DNA from: DATHBP01 sp035296085
GTDB lineage: Bacteria; Actinomycetota; Actinomycetes; Propionibacteriales; Nocardioidaceae
NCBI GenBank assembly: GCA_035296085.1
Contig: DATHBP010000096.1
Span: 1 to 20,249 of the forward strand
Direction of reading: 5' to 3'
DNA length: 20,249 bases
Below the pieces are notes generated by a model. The model worked only from the letters and a program-made list of their open reading frames with translations. It ran no database searches and was not told the DNA's origin. The position numbers and the translations under genes are program-made. Positions 14,074 to 20,249 of this stretch are shown here, one piece after another; the first letter of the stretch is position 1, and each line of letters begins with the position of its first letter.

Positions 14074-15075
14074 TCAGCTAGGTGACTCGACGATCTCGAC
14101 CACGGGCCAGGCACCGCCGATAGTCGTCGAGATGACCGTGGCCGTCGTGCCGCGCTCGGGGTGGTGGCGTGACCAGAACGAGACGCCTGCGTCGGCACCC
14201 GACATGGTGATTCGGGGTGAGTCGCCCTTCAACCAGAAGCCGAGACCGTAGCAGCGAGAGTCGCCCGGGTCGGGCTCGCTGCGCGCCCTGTGCATGTCGG
14301 CGAGCGTCTCCGCGCGGACGATCCGCCCTGACATCAGTGCCGTCCAAAACCGCGCCATGTCGGCTGTGGTCGTATACATCCCGCCGTCTCCGGTGGCGAT
14401 CACCGGCAGGTGGAAAACATTGGTTCGCCATTGGCCTTCGACCTCGACGTAGCCCAGTGCCGCCCTTCCGGGAAGAGCGTCGGAGCGCAGGAACTCGGTG
14501 TCGGCCATGCCTGCGGGGGAACAGACCATCTCGCGCACCAGGTCGTGGTAGGAGCGACCAGAGACACGCTCCGCGATCAGGGCGAGCACGACAAAGCCGC
14601 CGTTGCAATAGGAGAACCGGTCACCGGCCCGGAACTTCGTCGGGTGGCCGTCGAGGATCGGGAGGAAGTCCTCCGTTGTCACCAACCGGTGCGCTGAGAC
14701 AGGCAGCACGTAGTCCTCGCTGTCGAACTCGTCTTCGTCGAGGTAGTCGCCGATGCCGGACCGGTGGGAGAGCAGGTGCTCGATCGTGACGTCGTCCGCG
14801 ATGAGCGGGAGATCGGTGCCCAGGATCTGACGTGCGGTGGTCGAGAGAGAAAGCAGTCGCTCCTCCACGAGGCGCAGTACCACCAAGGCCGTGAATGTCT
14901 TGGAGCCGCTCGCCATGCCCAGCTGGTTGTCGGTGGTCATCGCGATGCCGTGGCTGCGGTCGGCCAGTCCGTACGCCGCGTCGAGGGCGACAGCGCCAGC
15001 CCGTTCGAGCTGGACGACACCGGCGAAACCTGTCCGAGCTGCGGTTTCGTCGACGCGGCGGCCCAACTCGCTCAT
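14074..15075 (-). CDS. Serine hydrolase, beta-lactamase (PF00144)/class C fold
   Basis: A 333-residue serine hydrolase. The SxxK nucleophile motif is Ser56-Gly-Ser-Lys59 in GMASGSKTFTAL, 'LLSHRSGIGDY' (101-111) is the conserved loop, and YxN is Tyr156-Cys-Asn158 in FSYCNGG. The third motif is the degenerate region near 'MSGADAGVSFWSRHHPE'. There is no signal peptide or lipobox, so it is probably cytoplasmic and more likely an esterase or peptidase than an antibiotic-resistance beta-lactamase. ATG 15075 is chosen because the fold begins there; no ribosome binding site is obvious. The frame continues open to 15579, but that part overlaps the divergent aldolase gene and is a shadow. Ends 37 bp from the convergent methyltransferase. 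Confidence 0.88.
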   Translation of the reverse strand: MSELGRRVDETAARTGFAGVVQLERAGAVALDAAYGLADRSHGIAMTTDNQLGMASGSKTFTALVVLRLVEERLLSLSTTARQILGTDLPLIADDVTIEHLLSHRSGIGDYLDEDEFDSEDYVLPVSAHRLVTTEDFLPILDGHPTKFRAGDRFSYCNGGFVVLALIAERVSGRSYHDLVREMVCSPAGMADTEFLRSDALPGRAALGYVEVEGQWRTNVFHLPVIATGDGGMYTTTADMARFWTALMSGRIVRAETLADMHRARSEPDPGDSRCYGLGFWLKGDSPRITMSGADAGVSFWSRHHPERGTTATVISTTIGGAWPVVEIVESPS

Positions 15076-15171
15076 CGCGCCACGGTAGCGGCGCCCCCGG
15101 TGCGCGCGCGATGCGCAAGAGAACGACTTTGGGGGCGATTTCCTCATGGACGAATGAGCGAGGATGGGCAA

Positions 15172-16230
15172 GTGACCCGACTTCACGACCCCAACTACCG
15201 CGGTTTTGCCTCGGACAACTATGCAGGAGCACACCCGGAGATCCTCGCCGCGGTAGCCGAAGCCAACGGCGGCCACCAAATCGCCTACGGCGAAGACGAC
15301 TACACCGCCAAGCTTCAAGACGTCATGAGGAAGCACTTCGGCGCGGCAACCGAGACCTTTCCCGTGTTCAACGGAACCGGCGCTAACGTCACCGCCCTCA
15401 CGAGCATGCTTCCCCGCTGGGGAGCCGTCATCGCCGCCAAGACCGCCCACGTCCACTCTGACGAGAACGGCGCGCCTGAACGTGTCAGCGGGCTCAAGCT
15501 CCTCACCGTCGACACCCCTGACGGCAAACTCACTCCCGACCTCATCGACGAGGAAGCGTGGGGTTGGGGCGACGAACATCGCGCCCAGCCGCTCGTCGTG
15601 AGCGTTTCCAATACGACAGAGCTTGGCACTCTGTATTCAGTTGACGACATCCGTGCCATCGCCGACCACGTTCATTCAAAGGGTATGCGCCTGCATCTGG
15701 ATGGAGCGCGCATCTCCAACGCGGCTGCAGCGCTCGGCGTGCCGCTCCGTGAGTTCACAACCGACGCCGGTGTCGACATCGTGAGCTTCGGCGGGACCAA
15801 GAACGGCCTGCTCTTTGGTGAGGCGATCGTCGTACTCGACCCCACCGCCTGCGATGGCCTGCTGTTCCTGCGCAAGCTCAACATGCAACTCGCGTCGAAG
15901 ATGCGATTTGTTTCGGCCCAGCTCATCGCGCTACTCACCGACGATCTCTACTTGCGGTCGGCTGTGCACGCCAACGCGATGGCCGCCCGGCTGCGCTCCG
16001 CGCTGGAAGAGCGTCACCTGCCAGGTCTCGAGTTCACGCAAGCTACTCAGGCGAATGCTGTGTTCGCGGTTCTCCCGCTTGGGGTCGCAGAAGAACTCCG
16101 CGAGCGATTCCGCTTCTACGACTGGAACCCCGCTACGCGCGAGGTGCGCTGGATGACGGCCTTCGACACGACGGAGCAAGATGTCGACGACTTCGTGGGA
16201 GCCATCACCGTGACGCTGAACGCGCGTTGA
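15172..16230 (+). CDS. Threonine aldolase family PLP enzyme (beta-eliminating lyase)
   Basis: A 352-residue PLP-dependent enzyme of fold type I. It opens with 'GFASDNYAGAHPEIL', the family's FxSDNxxG motif; His93 in KTAHVHSDE stacks on the cofactor; Asp177 in LHLDGAR contacts the pyridine nitrogen; and Lys210 in SFGGTKNGLLFGEA forms the internal aldimine. The length fits low-specificity L-threonine aldolases, which cleave L-threonine or allo-threonine to glycine and acetaldehyde, but related beta-eliminating lyases cannot be excluded. GTG 15172 has GAGG eight bases upstream and is preferred to ATG 15154, which has none and adds six residues. The frame is open to 14764, but that part lies opposite the hydrolase gene. 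Divergent from the hydrolase across 96 bp. Confidence 0.9.
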   Translation: MTRLHDPNYRGFASDNYAGAHPEILAAVAEANGGHQIAYGEDDYTAKLQDVMRKHFGAATETFPVFNGTGANVTALTSMLPRWGAVIAAKTAHVHSDENGAPERVSGLKLLTVDTPDGKLTPDLIDEEAWGWGDEHRAQPLVVSVSNTTELGTLYSVDDIRAIADHVHSKGMRLHLDGARISNAAAALGVPLREFTTDAGVDIVSFGGTKNGLLFGEAIVVLDPTACDGLLFLRKLNMQLASKMRFVSAQLIALLTDDLYLRSAVHANAMAARLRSALEERHLPGLEFTQATQANAVFAVLPLGVAEELRERFRFYDWNPATREVRWMTAFDTTEQDVDDFVGAITVTLNAR

Positions 16231-16235
16231 GCAGA

Positions 16236-16249
16236 TCCCGCCAGCGGGA
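16236..16249 (+). terminator. Short GC hairpin after the aldolase gene
   Basis: TCCCGC (16236-16241) and GCGGGA (16244-16249) are inverse complements with only two bases between, so the realistic stem is five pairs with a four-base loop. It begins five bases after the stop codon. No T-run follows. Probably a weak terminator. Confidence 0.3.
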
Positions 16250-16741
16250 CCGGCCACGGACGTCGTCGTCGGAGTAGACGGCCGCACCGACCTCCTTGGG
16301 AATGGCCTCACCCATCTCCGAGCGGCAGTTGCAATCGTCCAGGCAAGTTACGGAGTCCGCGATCTTCGAGCCGGACGTTTGCAGGCGGGCATCTACTGGC
16401 CGGCGACGCCCCTTCCGAACGGGGCGGTTCCGCTCTGGTGGGCTTCCCCTGCTGACACGATGCGCCGGGTCGCATACAGCTCGTCGCACGCCGCACAGGT
16501 GTGCCGGGTGACCTCGTTGCCGGTGGCTCTGTCCGCGTTGCTCAGATCGCCGTTCCTCAAGTGGACGTGAGATTCTGGTTCACTTGACCGTGAAAGAGAG
16601 GAGCGACTTCGACGAGTCGAGCTCCCGCATCCAGACCGTCGATCGTCGATTGCGCCGGCTGCGACGCGATCGCGAGCTGCACCTCCTGCGCGGCACCACG
16701 GTCCGCGGCCACCTCCGAGTGTGCTACAGCTGCAGCGAAAG
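16250..16741. other. ~490 bp without a recognisable gene
   Basis: I see no known protein, RNA or transposase here. On the plus strand a 52-codon frame (GTG 16590 to TAA 16748) ends in a Cys-rich tail, HLRVCYSCSESC, but has no ribosome binding site. On the minus strand short frames carry CxxC-like clusters (TCAACDEL, TCLDDCNC) without start signals or continuity. The mixture suggests decayed or intergenic DNA between the aldolase gene and the SMR gene. No guanidine-type riboswitch that often precedes SMR genes could be recognised. Confidence 0.4.
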
Positions 16742-16771
16742 TTGCTAACCCTTGACCAGGTTACGTATATC
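16742..16771 (+). promoter_or_regulatory. Possible promoter of the SMR gene
   Basis: TTGCTA (16742-16747) and TATATC (16766-16771) are 18 bp apart and match the housekeeping -35 and -10 consensus at four of six positions each. The expected start would be about ten bases before ATG 16790. The patch is markedly AT-richer than its surroundings. Assignment is by eye only. Confidence 0.3.
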
Positions 16772-16789
16772 AACAGAACGGATGACGTA

Positions 16790-17125
16790 ATGTCTACGTG
16801 GCTCCTGCTGGCCGCTGCGATTGCCAGTGAGGTTGTGGGAACTATCGCACTGAAAGCCACTGACGGCTTCACACGCTTAGCACCGTCTCTCATCGTCTTC
16901 ATTGGCTATGCACTATCGTTCTACCTGCTGGCGCTCATCTTGAAGACCGGACTTGCCACCGGCGTCGTCTACGCTATCTGGTCCGCATTCGGCATCGCCC
17001 TAGTAACGCTGGGCGGCGTCTGGTTGTACAAGGAATCAATCTCGCTCGTCACCGTTTTAGGTTTAGGCATCGTAATAATTGGTGTAGTCGTCGTGCAACT
17101 GGGCAGCAGCGGAGGAGCGCACTAA
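16790..17125 (+). CDS. Small multidrug resistance (SMR) family transporter
   Basis: A 111-residue protein with four transmembrane helices, the size of EmrE/QacE proteins that export quaternary ammonium compounds and other cations by proton antiport as antiparallel dimers. The essential acid is Glu14 in AIASEVVGTIALK, and 'VVYAIWSAFG' (TM3, with the conserved Trp) and 'LGLGIVIIGVVVVQL' (TM4) follow the family. Codon use is unlike every other gene here: three TTA and one ATA codon plus several GTA and CTA, and by hand count about 55% GC over 16801-17100. The start at 16790 matches the family; no strong ribosome binding site is seen. The TAA stop lies inside the left arm of an inverted repeat that ends at 17252. 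I infer recent acquisition. Confidence 0.93.
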   Translation: MSTWLLLAAAIASEVVGTIALKATDGFTRLAPSLIVFIGYALSFYLLALILKTGLATGVVYAIWSAFGIALVTLGGVWLYKESISLVTVLGLGIVIIGVVVVQLGSSGGAH

Positions 17126-17252
17126 CAACTTGACACGCTCCCGACCTTCGCGGGCTTTCTGCTAGCGAAGTGCTCAACGCCTGTGACGGTGTGCTTACCG
17201 GCGCAGACCCTTGCTCCTGACACCCCGAGAACCGATCCAACTGTTAGTGAGC
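17117..17252. repeat. Inverted repeat flanking the SMR-DUF5996 gap (attC-like?)
   Basis: CACTAACA (17120-17127) and TGTTAGTG (17242-17249) are exact inverse complements; with one mismatch the pairing extends outward by two bases (17117-17118 with 17251-17252). The left arm holds the TAA of the SMR gene, the right arm the TAA of the DUF5996 gene. The 3'-ward GTTAG and the 5'-ward CTAAC, ~130 bp apart with smaller internal stems (CTTCGC 17146-17151 with GCGAAG 17165-17170), recall integron attC sites, but the outer bases do not fit RYYYAAC/GTTRRRY. Confidence 0.45.
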
Positions 17253-18167
17253 CGCCGGAGTGGCGAAGCCCGTGACGTCCCATCCGGCGCTACGGGCACC
17301 GGCTTGGTAGGCGCTCTCAAAGAAGTCGAGCAGTGTGCTCTTCGGGCTGGCGTCACGGCGCAGGTCGTCGTAGCTCAGTATGGCGAGGCTGCCGGAGCCG
17401 GTTTCTTGCCATGACGCCTGTACCGGCTGCAGTGGTCGGCTGGCAAGGCCGTCGGGTTCCGGGGCGGTGTAGGAGTAGAACGCTGGATAGGGGGTGCGGC
17501 GCGCGTCGCCCGGCCAGAACCCGAACGCGATGACTTCATGGGAGTAGGCCTCCGCCGTCACCGGGTCAGCCTGTGGGGGCACTGTTGCGGGGCGACCGGA
17601 ATACCGCGCATGAGCGAGGTCGAAGCTATGCCAGAAAAGATGGACCGGACTGGCTTTACCGTTGAAGCGGGACGCGAACTCGGTCAGCACGTGCTGAGTT
17701 GCGGCAAGGACGCGCCAAAAGCGACCGACGGCGTCTGCGTCGTAGCTGTCGTGCAGCGTGTCGTCGTGCAACGGCGGGCTGTCGCCGAGGTCGAAAGGTG
17801 CCGCGTTGATCGCCACATTCACTCCTACCGCGTGGAGAGCGTCGAACACGTCGCGGTAGAAGTCCGCGCAGGCGGGGCGCCGCCCGAGGTCGAAGCTGCG
17901 CTCTTGTCCGTCGCTCGTGACCACGCACAGACGGTGGTCCAGCAGGTCGAGGAGGATTTCCACGTCGCGGCCATCCACGGGCATGGGCCCGGTGGTGAGC
18001 CCGCGGGTTGCCGGCAGCAACGTGACGTGCCACCAGTGGTTGCGATAAGGCACCAGCGCCAATCGAATTTTCCCGATGATCTGCGCGTAGCGGTGCAGCG
18101 TCTGCTTCGTGGGCTCCCAGTCATGGTACGGCAGCGGCGGCCAAGTGTTGGATGCGCTCGATGTCAA
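17244..18167 (-). CDS. DUF5996 family protein
   Basis: A 307-residue cytoplasmic protein of a conserved actinobacterial family with no known function. Family landmarks are 'TWPPLPYHDWEPTKQTLHRYAQIIGKIRLAL' at the N-terminus, 'NHWWHVTLLPATRGLTTGPMP', 'HLFWHSFDLAHARYSGR' and 'SHEVIAFGFWPGD' with many conserved His and Trp residues. The start is a TTG at 18165-18167: AAAGGA lies six bases upstream, the residues after it match family starts, and no ATG or GTG is nearby in frame. The frame runs open to 18404, through the end of the MarR gene, and that part is rejected. It lies 91 bp downstream of the MarR gene on the same strand and may be co-transcribed. No catalytic residues can be assigned. Confidence 0.88.
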   Translation of the reverse strand: MTSSASNTWPPLPYHDWEPTKQTLHRYAQIIGKIRLALVPYRNHWWHVTLLPATRGLTTGPMPVDGRDVEILLDLLDHRLCVVTSDGQERSFDLGRRPACADFYRDVFDALHAVGVNVAINAAPFDLGDSPPLHDDTLHDSYDADAVGRFWRVLAATQHVLTEFASRFNGKASPVHLFWHSFDLAHARYSGRPATVPPQADPVTAEAYSHEVIAFGFWPGDARRTPYPAFYSYTAPEPDGLASRPLQPVQASWQETGSGSLAILSYDDLRRDASPKSTLLDFFESAYQAGARSAGWDVTGFATPAAH

Positions 18168-18258
18168 CGGTAGTCCTTTCGCCTTCGGAGGGGGTGTCCC
18201 TTGCGCATGAGATCCCGCACGGAGTCGCACGAGCACCGCCCGGTTGTCGAGTGGCACC

Positions 18259-18771
18259 TCAACAGTCCGTGCGGTGCGGGACGGGGCGGTTACGCCTGTG
18301 GGCTGGGTTGCGGCTGCGAATGCTGGACAGAATTCGCAGCAGTTGGGTGGCGTCGTCGTCGTGAAGGCCTGCAACGAATCCCCGGCGTATCTCTTGGATG
18401 GCAACAGCCCGCGCCTGCCGCAGCCGATGGGCTCCAGCGGCCGTCAGATGTACTTCAACCGAGCGACGATCGTTGGCGGGTGTCGTGCGGACAAGCAGTC
18501 CCGCTTGTTCGAGGCGGACGGCGAGGCGGGACACGGTGCTCTGATGGACGAGCACCCGCTCCTCCAGCTCCCGCAACCGGATACACCCCCCAGCCGCCTC
18601 GTCGACGTGAACAAGGACGTCGTACCAGGTCAAAGGTATGCCGGCCTCCTTCTGCAGGGCCGTGTCCAAGCCACGAGTAAGCACTGCATGTACCTCGAGG
18701 AACGCCCGCCACGCAGCGAAGGAAACACGCTCCTGCGGCCTAGGCGACACATCTTCCACCGGCGCGGACAC
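18259..18771 (-). CDS. MarR-family transcriptional regulator
   Basis: A 170-residue winged-helix regulator. 'AWRAFLEVHAVLTRGLDTALQKEAGIPLTWYDVLVHVDEA' is the dimerisation helix region, 'LRELEERVLVHQSTVSRLAVRLEQAGLLVRTTPANDRRSVEVHLTAAG' (about 67-113) the DNA-binding domain with the DRRS wing. The two cysteines (63 and the last residue) are not in the OhrR sensor position near the N-terminus, so peroxide sensing through that route is not supported. GTG 18771 has GGGAGAG a few bases upstream, and a TAGAAT -10-like box lies 20 bases before it. It is divergent from the FMN reductase gene over 120 bp with two symmetric elements, and upstream of DUF5996. Likely represses both sides. Confidence 0.93.
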   Translation of the reverse strand: MSAPVEDVSPRPQERVSFAAWRAFLEVHAVLTRGLDTALQKEAGIPLTWYDVLVHVDEAAGGCIRLRELEERVLVHQSTVSRLAVRLEQAGLLVRTTPANDRRSVEVHLTAAGAHRLRQARAVAIQEIRRGFVAGLHDDDATQLLRILSSIRSRNPAHRRNRPVPHRTDC

Positions 18772-18791
18772 CCACTCTCCCTTGACCCGCT

Positions 18792-18797
18792 ATTCTA
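18792..18797 (-). promoter_or_regulatory. Probable -10 box of the MarR gene
   Basis: On the minus strand TAGAAT matches the TATAAT consensus at five of six positions and lies 20 bases upstream of the GTG start. No clear -35 is seen at the proper spacing. On the other strand TTGACC (18782-18787) may be a -35 box of the reductase gene, so divergent promoters may overlap. Confidence 0.35.
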
Positions 18798-18829
18798 TGC
18801 GCATGCATGTATCGTTGTTCCCGGACCGG

Positions 18830-18855
18830 CGGTCAACACAGACCGCTTCGAAGCG
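18830..18855. promoter_or_regulatory. Paired symmetric elements, candidate MarR operator
   Basis: CGGTC-aacaca-GACCG (18830-18845) runs directly into the perfect 12-bp palindrome CGCTTCGAAGCG (18844-18855). They lie between the divergent MarR and FMN reductase genes, 37 bases before the reductase start. A dimeric MarR protein would be the natural binder; binding is inferred. Confidence 0.45.
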
Positions 18856-18891
18856 CTCTGATCGGAGCACCCACGGCGAAGGCAGGAGCAG

Positions 18892-19452
18892 ATGATCCGC
18901 ATCGGCATCATTATTGGCAGCACCCGACCCGGCCGTAGGGGTGTGGCGGTGGCCCAGTGGGCTCACACCGTCGCAGCCGAGCGCGGAGACGCAGACTACG
19001 AACTTGTCGACCTTGCCGACTTCGACCTGCCACTACTGGACGAGCCCCTGCCGCCGGCCATGGGCCAGTACACCCATGCTCACACCCGCAGCTGGGCGCA
19101 CAAGATCGCCGCCTTCGACGGCTATGTGTTTGTGACGCCCGAGTACAACCACTCCACCTCCGGAGCACTCAAGAACGCCATCGACTTCCTGTTCACCGAG
19201 TGGGCCAACAAGGCAGCAGGCTTCATCAGCTACGGCAGCAGCGGCGGTACCAGAGCCGTCGAACACCTGCGCTTGATCATGGGCGAGCTCCAGGTCGCTG
19301 ACGTGCGTGCACAGGTGAGCCTCGGCATGACAACCGACTTCGTCCACTTCCGCGACTTCGCACCGCAAGCGCACAAGGAGAAGGCCCTCAACACCATGCT
19401 GGACCAACTGCTCGCCTGGAGCGAAGCCCTCAGAGCCCTGCGGGCGGCCTGA
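18892..19452 (+). CDS. NADPH-dependent FMN reductase family protein
   Basis: A 186-residue flavodoxin-fold protein. The FMN phosphate loop is GSTRPGR at residues 9-15, 'VFVTPEYNHSTSGALKNAIDFL' (79-100) is the hallmark isoalloxazine-binding segment, and 'GFISYGSSGGTRAVEHLRLIM' is the third FMN contact. Members reduce FMN, quinones, chromate, azo compounds or nitro groups with NAD(P)H; the exact substrate is not visible. ATG 18892 has AGGAG five bases upstream. It is controlled, by position, by the divergent MarR regulator, a common pairing for quinone- or electrophile-responsive reductases. Downstream is degraded sequence, so it is probably a single-gene transcript. Confidence 0.93.
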   Translation: MIRIGIIIGSTRPGRRGVAVAQWAHTVAAERGDADYELVDLADFDLPLLDEPLPPAMGQYTHAHTRSWAHKIAAFDGYVFVTPEYNHSTSGALKNAIDFLFTEWANKAAGFISYGSSGGTRAVEHLRLIMGELQVADVRAQVSLGMTTDFVHFRDFAPQAHKEKALNTMLDQLLAWSEALRALRAA

Positions 19453-19894
19453 CGACGCAGTCAAGCAGCTGCTCGGGGCGCAACAGCGGTGAAACTCCGC
19501 GGACAAGCCGCACCCAACCCCGCGAGACTCAAGGTTGTCAGCGGTCAAGGGCAAGAGCCCTCTCGACGCCGAGCTCGTGAGGCGGCTCCGGCTGCTAGAC
19601 AAAGGTGAGCGGCTGCGGGAGATGCGCAAGGAGCGGGGACTCCGGTTCCAGTCCCAGCTCCTGGAGCAGCTGAAGTCCCCGGGCGGTCCGGGCCGAGCGC
19701 TGCTTGGCTCTCCGGCGTGGAAACCGGCTCCATCACGCCTAGCCGAAGCCGACAGGCAGACCTCGTGCGCGTGCTTGCATTGGAGGGCCCGGACGCCGGA
19801 CTCTGGGGTGCTCACCCGTTCCGACGTCAGTGCCTCATCGACCGGCTTACCGCTGAGTGCCTAGACGACGACCCGGGGGAAGATGAGTGCGCTG
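19453..19894. other. 442 bp with probable coding remnants, none identified
   Basis: Two overlapping plus-strand frames have protein-like patches: 19535-19864 begins with a charged helical stretch (SPLDAELVRRLRLLDKGERL and onward) and then turns non-coding, and 19717-19902 holds 'RQADLVRVLALEGPDAGLW' and 'FRRQCLIDRLTAECLDDD'. Neither has a ribosome binding site or a family I recognise, and the switch of frame near 19730 suggests one or two broken genes. The region separates the reductase from a convergent phosphotransferase-like gene. Confidence 0.4.
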
Positions 19895-20249
19895 TCAACT
19901 GAGGGTTCCCTCGAGCACCTGTCGGTGGCGCAGCATCCAGTTCGCGCTGCGGATGCGCCAGGTCAGTGCCCATAACAGGTTGTGGCCAGTGAACGGGGGA
20001 CCGCCGCCTAAGCGACTCAATTGTTGCGGCTCGAGAGACTCGGGGGTTATGCCCGCATCGATGGCCTCCTGAGTGGCGCTGCGGACGGCGAATTCGATCA
20101 TCGCTTGTACTAATCCGTCGCGCAGGTTGCGGTCGGCGCCGTACCCGTCGCAGAGCAGCCGTACGTGTCGACACCGTGCCGAAGCATCGGGCAGGCCGGC
20201 TCGCTCGGCGACATCGTCGTCGAACAACTGAGCATTCAGCCAGACCGCC
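19895..20249 (-). CDS. Aminoglycoside phosphotransferase (APH)-like protein, C-terminal part
   Basis: The frame is open to the right edge, so the catalytic N-terminal part lies outside the window; 117 codons are visible. The segment 'LNAQLFDDDVAERAGLPDASAR', then 'VRLLCDGYGADRNLRDGLVQAMIEFAVRSATQEAIDAG', then 'LWALTWRIRSANWMLRHRQVLEGTL' matches the helical C-terminal subdomain of actinobacterial phosphotransferases of the APH/choline kinase superfamily, where the ending W-M-L-R-H-R is characteristic. These enzymes phosphorylate small hydroxyl compounds, sometimes aminoglycosides. The Brenner motif and the DxD are not in view, so activity cannot be judged. An unrelated relic of the same superfamily lies at 9800-9891. 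Confidence 0.8.
   Translation of the reverse strand, partial: AVWLNAQLFDDDVAERAGLPDASARCRHVRLLCDGYGADRNLRDGLVQAMIEFAVRSATQEAIDAGITPESLEPQQLSRLGGGPPFTGHNLLWALTWRIRSANWMLRHRQVLEGTLS

Noticed and set aside
12930..14198. 422-residue minus-strand open frame
   Set aside because: It lies antisense to the well-supported flavoprotein and methyltransferase genes and has no domain or start signal.
14074..15075. Antibiotic-resistance beta-lactamase
   Set aside because: SxxK and YxN are present but there is no signal peptide, and many cytoplasmic esterases and peptidases share this fold.
15076..15579. Upstream extension of the serine hydrolase frame
   Set aside because: It overlaps the divergent threonine aldolase gene, shows no hydrolase similarity, and the fold starts at residue 1 of the shorter form.
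16561..16789. Guanidine-type riboswitch ahead of the SMR gene
   Set aside because: SMR genes often carry one, but I could not find the paired ACGR-loop hairpins or other conserved guanidine riboswitch elements.

Overview
The window is high-GC DNA with many GTG starts, ATGA/TGATG stop-start overlaps and protein families common in soil actinomycetes (DUF4037, DUF5996, SigE-type ECF sigma factor, YciI, VOC, XRE-cupin). I infer a chromosomal segment of an actinobacterium, plausibly of the Nocardioidales/Streptosporangiales/Micromonosporales kind; the sequence does not fix the genus. No rRNA, tRNA, CRISPR array, complete insertion sequence or phage gene was recognised. It reads as an accessory 'stress, detoxification and regulation' region made of short operons, each with its own regulator.

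Layout. 1-1855: end of a VOC protein, a DUF1622 membrane protein (minus) and a DUF4037 protein (plus). 1880-5561: a minus-strand run of VOC, YciI-like, ArsR regulator, MFS exporter (ATGA-coupled to the regulator) and a SAM methyltransferase. 5699-7089: an ECF sigma factor and an overlapping membrane-anchored putative anti-sigma factor. 7114-8855: a purine (adenosine/adenine) deaminase and a small secreted four-cysteine protein. 8861-9891: hairpins, a divergent protein-kinase-like gene and a decayed phosphotransferase fragment. 9943-11707: a double-GNAT acetyltransferase convergent with a peptidase E-like protein. 11826-14036: an XRE-cupin regulator divergent from a thioredoxin-reductase-like flavoprotein and an overlapping methyltransferase. 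14074-16230: a serine hydrolase of the beta-lactamase fold divergent from a threonine aldolase family enzyme. 16231-17252: poorly coding DNA followed by a low-GC small multidrug resistance (SMR) gene bounded by inverted repeats. 17244-19452: DUF5996 protein and MarR regulator, divergent from an NADPH-dependent FMN reductase. 19453-20249: apparently degraded sequence, then the C-terminal part of an aminoglycoside-phosphotransferase-like protein running off the window.

The most interesting unit is the XRE-cupin / CPYC flavoprotein / His-rich methyltransferase module (11826-14036). Its CxxC-HGWE redox motif, degenerate NAD(P) site and coupled methyltransferase suggest thiol or dithiol oxidation plus S-methylation, as in protection against dithiol toxins; this is inference. 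Second is the SMR gene, whose base composition, TTA/ATA codons and flanking inverted repeat look like a captured cassette. Third is a perfect 10-bp inverted repeat that contains the ribosome binding site of the ArsR gene, so it could act as an operator, as an RNA hairpin, or both.
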